Source: Negativicutes bacterium UBA1444 (lineage in GTDB: Bacteria; Bacillota; Negativicutes; UBA1444). From it: a stretch of DNA of 11,915 nt. The stretch lies in NCBI GenBank assembly GCA_002329525.1, contig DCTI01000070.1, positions 2,199 through 14,113 of the forward strand. Direction: 5' to 3'. This document shows positions 6,514 to 11,915 of this stretch, piece by piece; positions within the stretch are counted from its first letter, which is position 1, and each line of letters begins with the position of its first letter. The translations under genes and the position numbers were made by a program. Under the pieces are notes generated by a model. It was not told the origin of the DNA, searched no databases, and worked only from the letters and a program-made list of their open reading frames with translations.

Positions 6514-7389
6514 TTAGCCTTTCCGGAATGGCTCCATGTGGATCATGACATGGGCTCCCGCTTGCAGGCGCCGGCGTATCTCTCGTTCAATTTCGTGGGA
6601 CAGCCGGTGGGAAGTCGCCAGCTCCATTGTCGGGTCAACCAGTAGGTGCATATCAATGTAGAGCTCTTGCTCACTGCCACGGCTGCGAATATTATGGATA
6701 TCCTTCACTTCCGGAAAACTGAAGGCGATCTCCCGAATCAATTCGGTATCAGTTACCACCGCTTTGTCGACCAGCACATCGCTGGTGGAGCGAATAATCT
6801 CAGCGGCGGCGCGGAGAATAAAGGCGGCGACCACGAGCGAAGCAATGGGGTCGATGACGGCCGGCAAGCCGAACTTTATGCCGATAAGAGTCGCCAGTAC
6901 GCTGAGGGAAACATAAACATCGCTGCGGGTATGCAGCGAATCGGAAACCAGGATCGGACTCCCGAGCTTTTGCCCCTGCCTGTATTCGTAGATGCAGACA
7001 TACAGATTCACAAACAGAGTCCCGATCAAAGCAACCAGACTTTCCGTCGTAATATCCGGAACCGCTGGGTTCATAAATTTATCAAAGGCTTCATGGATAA
7101 CGAACCCGCCGATCAATAGCAGCATGAAGCCGATAAACAACCCGGTCAGGTGTTCATACTTCCGGTGTCCATAAGGATGCTTGCCATCCAGAGGCTGCGC
7201 CGCAAATTGTATTCCAATCAGTCCGACGATATTCGAAATGCCGTCAGTCAGGGAATGAAATCCATCCGCCGTCAGGCTGGCGCTGGCAATGAGTTCGCCG
7301 GCGATGATTTTCACGCCGGCCACAGCCAGATTGGCAAACAGGATCACCCAGAGTACCCGCTTCACTTGACGCAAATTTTGATCCGGCAT
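6514..7389 (-). CDS. Cation diffusion facilitator (CDF) family metal exporter
   Basis: A 291-residue, six-helix membrane protein with a cytoplasmic C-terminal dimer domain, the usual CDF layout. CDF proteins export Zn2+, Co2+, Ni2+, Fe2+ or Mn2+ by proton antiport. Metal-site residues: helix 2 ADGFHSLTD gives H45 and D49 (with D42); helix 5 SDSLHTRSD gives H152 and D156 (with D149). This HD-HD arrangement fits Zn/Co/Ni members better than the DD-DD of Mn exporters. Residues 70-81 (KHPYGHRKYEHL) are the conserved loop after helix 2. The C-terminal domain (about 210-291) ends with VMIHMEPF, a typical metal-binding strand. The ATG at 7389 has GAGGAGG 8 nt upstream. A candidate NiCo riboswitch and terminator lie in its leader, suggesting Ni2+/Co2+ export. 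First gene of the operon. Confidence 0.95.
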   Translation of the reverse strand: MPDQNLRQVKRVLWVILFANLAVAGVKIIAGELIASASLTADGFHSLTDGISNIVGLIGIQFAAQPLDGKHPYGHRKYEHLTGLFIGFMLLLIGGFVIHEAFDKFMNPAVPDITTESLVALIGTLFVNLYVCIYEYRQGQKLGSPILVSDSLHTRSDVYVSLSVLATLIGIKFGLPAVIDPIASLVVAAFILRAAAEIIRSTSDVLVDKAVVTDTELIREIAFSFPEVKDIHNIRSRGSEQELYIDMHLLVDPTMELATSHRLSHEIEREIRRRLQAGAHVMIHMEPFRKG

Positions 7390-7426
7390 AAACCGTCCTC
7401 CTCATAAATGGAGACTTGATTCAGAT

Positions 7427-7520
7427 GGCGTTTTAACGCCACCAGAATCTTTAGTCGAATTTATTTCGAGCTACAGCCTGTTTATCCCCGACCTAAGAGG
7501 GCGGGATCTTACAGGCTGTA
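7427..7520 (-). promoter_or_regulatory. Additional leader hairpins between the riboswitch terminator and the CDF gene
   Basis: TACAGCCTGT (7520-7511) pairs with ACAGGCTGTA (7481-7472), a perfect 10-bp stem enclosing a second helix (ATCCCG with CGGGGAT, one bulge). No U run follows, so it is not an ordinary terminator. The 5' arm can also pair with the 3' arm of the preceding terminator (ACAGGCT with AGCCTGT), which could disrupt it. Nearer the gene, GGCGTT-AA-AACGCC (7440-7427) makes a short hairpin about 40 nt before the start codon. Confidence 0.55.
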
Positions 7521-7528
7521 CGAAGGAT

Positions 7529-7567
7529 AAAAATAGCCTGTAGAACCATTTTCGTGGTCCCACAGGC
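7529..7567 (-). terminator. Riboswitch-linked intrinsic terminator in the CDF leader
   Basis: Minus strand: GCCTGT (7567-7562) pairs with ACAGGC (7541-7536), and ACCA (7558-7555) with TGGT (7548-7545), with two mismatches between and a CGAAAA loop; TATTTTTATCC follows (U run 7533-7529). The 5' arm includes the last pairs and the GGGAC block of the upstream aptamer, so aptamer and terminator cannot form fully at once. It would also stop transcripts reading in from mgtA. Confidence 0.8.
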
Positions 7568-7612
7568 AAACCTGCTGCTTTTCAGCCCGACACACCGCGT
7601 TGCGGCAGTCTG
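7557..7612 (-). promoter_or_regulatory. Candidate NiCo (czcD-motif) riboswitch aptamer
   Basis: From memory of the family, the Ni2+/Co2+-sensing RNA is a four-way junction with conserved CGGGCUG, GCxGC and CUGUGGGAC blocks. Read on the minus strand this leader has, in order: CAGACTG (7612-7606); a hairpin CCGC-AAC-GCGG (7605-7595); TGTCGGGCTG (7592-7583); a loop AAAAG then CAGC (7577-7574); AGG-TTTG-CCT (7573-7564); and TGTGGGAC (7564-7557). Block order, the GGG runs and overlap with a terminator fit the class, as does a downstream CDF gene. Against it: the closing P1 stem is not obvious, and the P3-P4 junction is short. A divergent member is likely but not certain. Confidence 0.65.
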
Positions 7613-7637
7613 ATCCTGAATTATTTTATTAAAATGG

Positions 7638-7666
7638 ATTTTACCAGATTATTTTTTATTCCGCAA
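7638..7666 (-). promoter_or_regulatory. Sigma70-type promoter of the CDF operon
   Basis: Minus strand: -35 TTGCGG (7666-7661), 17-bp spacer, -10 TAAAAT (7643-7638). It lies just past the mgtA stop codon and points into the CDF leader, giving a start near 7630 and a leader of about 240 nt. The spacer is A/T-rich. Confidence 0.65.
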
Positions 7667-7688
7667 GATACTGCATCCACCAAATTTA

Positions 7689-10289
7689 TCATTCCGGATA
7701 CCTGGCGATGAACCAATTTTTCACCAACTGCGTCAGTGCGACATAACATGCCAGCATAATCGCCAACAGCAGCCAGAACAGTGTCGGCAGCGGGACAAAT
7801 CCCAGCATGTCGGCCAACGGCGATACTGTGAGCCATGCGCCCACCGTGACGATGACCAGGGAGCCAAGGAGCAGCGGGCGGCTGGCCCAGCTCTGAAGGA
7901 AAGGGATTTTGTTGGTTCGAATGATGTGGATGATCAACGTCTGGGTAAACAGAGACTCCACGAACCAACCAGTGTGAAATAGATCCGGATTGTTCCAGCA
8001 ATTGAATACATACAACATGATGCAAAAAGTGGCATAATCGAAGATCGAACTGATCGGGCCAATGAACAGGATGAAGCGCCGGAGATTGCCGATTTCCCAT
8101 TTTCGCGGTTTGACCAGCCACTCGGCATCCACCTCATCCGTAGGAATCGGTACCTGCGAAAAGTCGTACAGCAGATTGTTGATCAGCACCTGCACCGGCA
8201 ACATCGGCAGAAAGGGCAGAAATGCGCTGGCCCCCACCACACTGAACATGTTGCCGAAGTTGGAACTGGCCGCCATTTTGATGTACTTGAGGATATTGCC
8301 GAATACTCGCCGCCCTTCCCGCACTCCCTGTTCGAGTACCAGCAGATCGTTTTCCAGCAGTATGATATCTGACGACTCTTTGGCGATGTCTACCGCACTG
8401 TTAACGGAAATCCCCACATCGGCAGCCTTCAACGCCGGTGCGTCGTTGATGCCGTCTCCCATGAACCCCACCACACTGCCGTTTTTTTGCAGTGTGCGCA
8501 CGATGCGTTCTTTTTGCGCCGGCGCCAACTTGGCAAATATGCGGGTTGCAGCCGCAGCTGCGGACAGTTGACTCTCACTCATTGCTTCGATTTGCGAACC
8601 GAGCAAAATATGTTCCACCGGCATACCCACTTTGCCGCAAATGTATGTAGTAACGACGTCATTGTCGCCGGTAAGGATTTTGACTTCCACTTTCAGATCG
8701 CGCAACCGTTTCAAAGCTTCCATCGCGCTTTCTTTCGGCGGATCTAGGAATGCCAGATAGCCGAGCAGCGTCAGATCTTTCTCGTCGCTCACTTCATAAT
8801 GGGGTTCGTCGCTATCACCGGCAGGCATAACCTTGTATGCAATCGCCACGACCCGAAATCCCTGCGCATTCAGATCACTCACCAGTTGCTTGCGCTGCGC
8901 GGCGTACTCGGGTTTGACGCTCAACGCCTTGCCGTCAATTTCAACAGTCGTCGAAAGATTGGTGATTTCCTCCACCGCACCCTTGCAGATGAGGATGTGC
9001 TGGTCTTGTTTGTCCTCAAGGATCACCGACATGCGACGGCGATTAAAATCAAACGGGATTTCATCAATCTTACGAAAATTCGTTTTAACCTTGAGATCCT
9101 CCTCAAGGTGCCCATGGTCCAAAATGGCCTCATCCATTAAGTTCTTCAGCCCGGTATGGTAATAGCTGTTCATGTATCCGTACTGCAGAACCCGTTCGCT
9201 TTCCCGGCCATTCACATCCATGTGCCGCTCCAGAACAATCCGTCCCTCGGTGATGGTCCCGGTCTTGTCCGTACACAGCACGTCCATGGCGCCGATGTTC
9301 TGGATGGAGTTCAGGCGTTTCACGATGACCTTCTTTCCTGCCATCGCAATAGCGCCCTTGGACAGATTGACGGTCACAATCATCGGCAGCATCTCCGGAG
9401 TCAGCCCGACGGCCACGGCCACCGCGAACAAAAAAGCCTCCACCCAGTCATGCCTGCTCAAACCATTGATTACGAAAACTGCCGGAACCATCACGCCAAT
9501 GAACCGGATCATCAGCCAGGTGAATTTGTTGACCCCGAGATCAAAGCTGGTCATTTCGCGTTCGCCAACGATGCTGGCCGCCAACGCTCCCAAATATGTC
9601 CTATCGCCGGTATGAATTACGACGGCTGTGGCCGATCCACTCTCCACGTTGGAACCAAGAAAGCAAATATTGGGTAAATCCAGCGGATTTTCAACATCTT
9701 CGGCAGAAACGGTGGCGGCGATTTTCTCTACCGATATTGACTCTCCCGTCAGCGCCGCCTGGTTGAGAAATAAATCTTTTGCGGAAAGCACCCGTACATC
9801 CCCTGGCACCATATCCCCGGCTGCCAAACGGACGACATCACCCGGGACAAGATTATGGAGCGGCACTTCCATCTCCTGGCCATCTCTCACCACTGTGGAT
9901 TTGATGGCGACCATGGCCTTGAGTTCCGCGGCGGCATCGTCGGCGCGCATTTCTTGATAGAATCGCAGCACCACCCCCAGAACAACCATCACCATAATAA
10001 CAATCGTCGCCCGCATATCGTCGGTGGCAAAAGAAACTGCCGCCAGCACCGTCAGCAAGATGACCAGCGGATTTTTAGCATTGTCCGACAGGCGCACCAG
10101 AATGTTCTTTTTCTTTTCCTGCGCAATCTCGTTCGGCCCATATTGTTTCAGTCGCAACGCGGCTTCAGCTGTGCTCAGTCCGTCTACGCCGGATTCCAGC
10201 GCACTCAGTCCTTTATCGGCATCGACACGGGCCAGCCGAACGAGTTGATCGGAAACCTGCATTTCAGTCGGTTGCGGTTGAGTAACCAT
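7689..10289 (-). CDS. mgtA: Magnesium-translocating P-type ATPase (MgtA/MgtB, P3B type)
   Basis: An 866-residue P3B ATPase importing Mg2+ across the inner membrane; length is near the usual 860-910. Domains: N-terminal cation-ATPase region (about 10-75); A-domain with TGES (181-184); helix 4 TPEMLPMIVT (297-306), with the MgtA-type EMLP in place of the Ca-ATPase PEGLP; P-domain CTDKTGT with phosphorylated D341; N-domain KGA (436-438) and FDFNRRRMSV (413-422); hinge GDGINDAPA (611-619); and NNLLYDFSQVPIPTDEVD (704-721), a near match to the MgtA helix 6-7 signature. The ATG at 10289 follows AAGAGGTG by 4 nt. It is divergent from a proton ATPase gene. The leader is only about 45 nt if the proposed promoter is right, leaving no room for an M-box Mg2+ riboswitch. 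Confidence 0.97.
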   Translation of the reverse strand: MVTQPQPTEMQVSDQLVRLARVDADKGLSALESGVDGLSTAEAALRLKQYGPNEIAQEKKKNILVRLSDNAKNPLVILLTVLAAVSFATDDMRATIVIMVMVVLGVVLRFYQEMRADDAAAELKAMVAIKSTVVRDGQEMEVPLHNLVPGDVVRLAAGDMVPGDVRVLSAKDLFLNQAALTGESISVEKIAATVSAEDVENPLDLPNICFLGSNVESGSATAVVIHTGDRTYLGALAASIVGEREMTSFDLGVNKFTWLMIRFIGVMVPAVFVINGLSRHDWVEAFLFAVAVAVGLTPEMLPMIVTVNLSKGAIAMAGKKVIVKRLNSIQNIGAMDVLCTDKTGTITEGRIVLERHMDVNGRESERVLQYGYMNSYYHTGLKNLMDEAILDHGHLEEDLKVKTNFRKIDEIPFDFNRRRMSVILEDKQDQHILICKGAVEEITNLSTTVEIDGKALSVKPEYAAQRKQLVSDLNAQGFRVVAIAYKVMPAGDSDEPHYEVSDEKDLTLLGYLAFLDPPKESAMEALKRLRDLKVEVKILTGDNDVVTTYICGKVGMPVEHILLGSQIEAMSESQLSAAAAATRIFAKLAPAQKERIVRTLQKNGSVVGFMGDGINDAPALKAADVGISVNSAVDIAKESSDIILLENDLLVLEQGVREGRRVFGNILKYIKMAASSNFGNMFSVVGASAFLPFLPMLPVQVLINNLLYDFSQVPIPTDEVDAEWLVKPRKWEIGNLRRFILFIGPISSIFDYATFCIMLYVFNCWNNPDLFHTGWFVESLFTQTLIIHIIRTNKIPFLQSWASRPLLLGSLVIVTVGAWLTVSPLADMLGFVPLPTLFWLLLAIMLACYVALTQLVKNWFIARYPE

Positions 10290-10338
10290 CTTTCACCTCT
10301 TGTTACACAAAAAATGATGGTGCTCACTCTTTTTCATT

Positions 10339-10368
10339 ATCTTACCACATGGGAAGGACAATCTGGAA
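10339..10368 (-). promoter_or_regulatory. Candidate promoter of mgtA
   Basis: Minus strand: -10 TAAGAT (10344-10339) preceded by TG one base upstream (extended -10), with TTCCAG (10368-10363) as -35 at 18 bp. Start would be near 10332. The -35 lies inside the inverted repeat at 10365-10382. Confidence 0.45.
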
Positions 10369-10382
10369 TATTATTCTATTCC
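10365..10382. promoter_or_regulatory. 18-bp inverted repeat, candidate operator between mgtA and the proton ATPase gene
   Basis: GGAATA-TTATTC-TATTCC has perfect 6-bp arms around a 6-bp AT-rich centre. It overlaps the proposed mgtA -35 and lies about 20-35 bp upstream of TATAAC (10401-10406), a possible -10 for the plus-strand ATPase. That position would let one regulator act on both. It does not match the Fur, PerR or Zur consensus as I remember them. Confidence 0.5.
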
Positions 10383-10467
10383 GACTCGATAGCAGTAATT
10401 TATAACAGGAATGATATCCAGACTTGTCGAAAGAAAATCGTAGTCAGTCAATGGGGAGGTTACGCCG

Positions 10468-11915
10468 ATGACTGTCAAAGGGCAAACGACGGTTTCTCAA
10501 GTAGATGCCAGCACCGCACTGCCGGACGAAACGGCGCGCCGGCTTGGCACAAACATGAATAAGGGGCTGACAACCGCCGAGGCGCAACATCGTCTTACCC
10601 AGTATGGGTATAATGAAGTTGCCGAGCACAAGCCGCATGCGCTCCGAATGTTCGCCAAAAAGTTCTGGGGTATTTCCGCATGGATGCTGGAACTGATGAT
10701 CTTCCTGTCCTGGTATTTGGAAAAGTATTCGGACATGTTCGTTATAGCGGCCCTGCTGGTCGTCAATGCCGTTCTGGGATTCTGGGAAGAGCGGCAGGCG
10801 CAGACCGCCGTCGATGAGTTGAAGCAGCAACTGCAGGTCCAGGCGAAAGTCCTGCGGGACGGCGTATGGGGTACGGTTCCCGCCCGCGAACTCGTTCCCG
10901 GCGATATTCTTCGCCTGCGTACCGGTGATTTCGTCCCGGCCGACACGCAGCTGTTCGACGGCGAATTGAACGTGGACCAGTCGGCATTGACCGGTGAATC
11001 CCGCGACGTAACGAAAGCGGTGGGCCAGTCCGTGAGCAGCGGTTCCACCGTGCGGCGTGGCGAGGCCACTGGAATTGTTGCCGCTACGGGACCGCATACC
11101 TATTTTGGAAAAACTGTCGAGCTGGTCCAGATCGCCCATCCGAACCTGCAGATCGAAGACATCATCGCCCGCGTTGTAAAGGGCCTGTTCACCATCGTTC
11201 TCATACTCTCGCTGGTGGGAATCGCGGTCGCGGTCTACCGTCACATTCCATTCTCCGAGGTGCTGCCGCTTATATTGGTGGTGCTCCTGTCCGCCGTCCC
11301 GGTGGCACTTCCGGTAATGATGACGGTTTCCACGGCGCTGGGGGCCCGGTCGTTATCCCGGGAAGGCGTGCTCGTAACCAGGCTGACGTCATCCGAGAGC
11401 GCGTCGATGGTCGATGTGTTCTGCGTGGACAAAACCGGCACCATCACCCAGAACCGGCTGAGCATAGTAGCCTTCGCGCCGGCGGACGGGTTTGACGAGG
11501 CCACCTTGCTGAGATATGGCCGCATGGCATCGCAGCCGGCGGATAAAGACCCGATCGACATGGCTTTTATCAATGCCGCATCGGCGAAAGGAATCGATAC
11601 GACGGGCGCCGGAATCCTGCACTTTATTCCTTTCAGCCCGGAAACCCGGCGAACCGAGGCGATGTTGCGCGACAGCGAAAAGGAATACCGGGTCATAAAG
11701 GGGGCAGTCTCCACGGTTGTGGAAATGTGCGGTCCGGAGCACGCGCCGGCTGATTGGGTTCGCGCCAGAAATGACAATTTCGCCGCGCAGGGATACCGGA
11801 CTTTGGCCCTGGCCGTCGCGGAGGCTTCCGGCCCGCCCCGGTTGGCCGGGCTGGTTGCTCTCGCAGACAGTCCGCGGCCGGACTCCGCTCGCATGATCGC
11901 AGAAGCCCGGACGCT
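10468..11915 (+). CDS. P3A-type proton-efflux P-type ATPase (3' truncated by the window)
   Basis: 482 residues are visible of a protein usually about 800 long; the frame is open through the right edge. Features: N-terminal region GLTTAEAQHRLTQYGYNEVA (33-52); A-domain TGES (175-178) preceded by LNVDQSAL; helix 4 SAVPVALPVMMTVSTALGA (275-293); and VTRLTSSESASMVDVFCVDK (303-322) followed by TGTIT, with phosphorylated D321. The 'AVPVALPxxMTV...ES' context is that of Pma1-like H+ pumps (P3A) rather than Ca2+ or Mg2+ pumps. KGA (411-413) marks the nucleotide pocket. The hinge GDGxND and the helix 6 Asp that would confirm H+ transport are outside. The ATG at 10468 has GGGGAGG 8 nt upstream. It is divergent from mgtA across 178 bp. 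Likely role: electrogenic H+ export supporting pH or membrane potential. Confidence 0.93.
   Translation, partial: MTVKGQTTVSQVDASTALPDETARRLGTNMNKGLTTAEAQHRLTQYGYNEVAEHKPHALRMFAKKFWGISAWMLELMIFLSWYLEKYSDMFVIAALLVVNAVLGFWEERQAQTAVDELKQQLQVQAKVLRDGVWGTVPARELVPGDILRLRTGDFVPADTQLFDGELNVDQSALTGESRDVTKAVGQSVSSGSTVRRGEATGIVAATGPHTYFGKTVELVQIAHPNLQIEDIIARVVKGLFTIVLILSLVGIAVAVYRHIPFSEVLPLILVVLLSAVPVALPVMMTVSTALGARSLSREGVLVTRLTSSESASMVDVFCVDKTGTITQNRLSIVAFAPADGFDEATLLRYGRMASQPADKDPIDMAFINAASAKGIDTTGAGILHFIPFSPETRRTEAMLRDSEKEYRVIKGAVSTVVEMCGPEHAPADWVRARNDNFAAQGYRTLALAVAEASGPPRLAGLVALADSPRPDSARMIAEART

Noticed and set aside
9156..9677. Plus-strand frame of 173 codons inside mgtA
   Set aside because: It is antisense to conserved MgtA helix 4 and phosphorylation-site codons, with no SD and no recognisable domain.
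10290..10340. M-box (ykoK) Mg2+ riboswitch upstream of mgtA
   Set aside because: The proposed leader is about 45 nt, too short for an M-box of over 150 nt. No terminator or conserved M-box block was seen.
10444..11894. Long minus-strand frames opposite the proton ATPase
   Set aside because: The plus strand encodes an unbroken P-type ATPase with TGES and DKTGT motifs and a good start. The opposite frames are low-complexity shadows.

Overview
The window looks like chromosomal DNA of a moderately GC-rich Bacillota. Strong GGGAGG/GAGGAGG-type ribosome binding sites, tidy intrinsic terminators, a small CD3324-like helix-turn-helix protein and a candidate NiCo riboswitch support this. Strong SDs and mid-to-high GC would fit a Negativicutes/Sporomusaceae-like organism, but that is a guess from style, not a placement.

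Layout. 1-170: 3' end of a probable LysR-type regulator (+), not starting in the window. 217-2461: three separately controlled minus-strand genes: an RsgA-type ribosome-assembly GTPase, a small CD3324-like HTH protein behind a good sigma70 promoter and a long leader, and a TspO/MBR membrane protein. 2462-2795: gene-free, with a 12-bp tandem repeat capped by an inverted copy and an AT-rich patch holding a small palindrome. 2796-4987: a minus-strand flavin reductase-like protein divergent from a plus-strand MATE exporter; the MATE terminator overlaps the 3' end of the next minus-strand gene.

4964-7666 is a probable three-gene minus-strand operon: cation diffusion facilitator (CDF), tandem-domain universal stress protein, and CDP-alcohol phosphatidyltransferase. 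It has a 17-bp-spaced promoter and a roughly 240-nt leader. The leader contains a candidate Ni2+/Co2+ (NiCo, czcD-motif) riboswitch whose 3' side overlaps an intrinsic terminator, followed by a second unexplained hairpin built from the same sequence blocks. 7689-11915: an MgtA-type Mg2+ P-type ATPase (minus) divergent from a P3A-type proton-efflux P-type ATPase (plus, cut by the window end). An 18-bp inverted repeat lies between them over the mgtA -35.

Taken together the right half is an ion-homeostasis region: Mg2+ uptake, H+ export, divalent-metal export and a nucleotide-binding stress protein. No clearly new multi-gene system is visible. The observations most worth following are the metal-riboswitch leader with its extra switching hairpin, the operon joining metal export to a phospholipid enzyme, and the operator between the two P-type ATPases.
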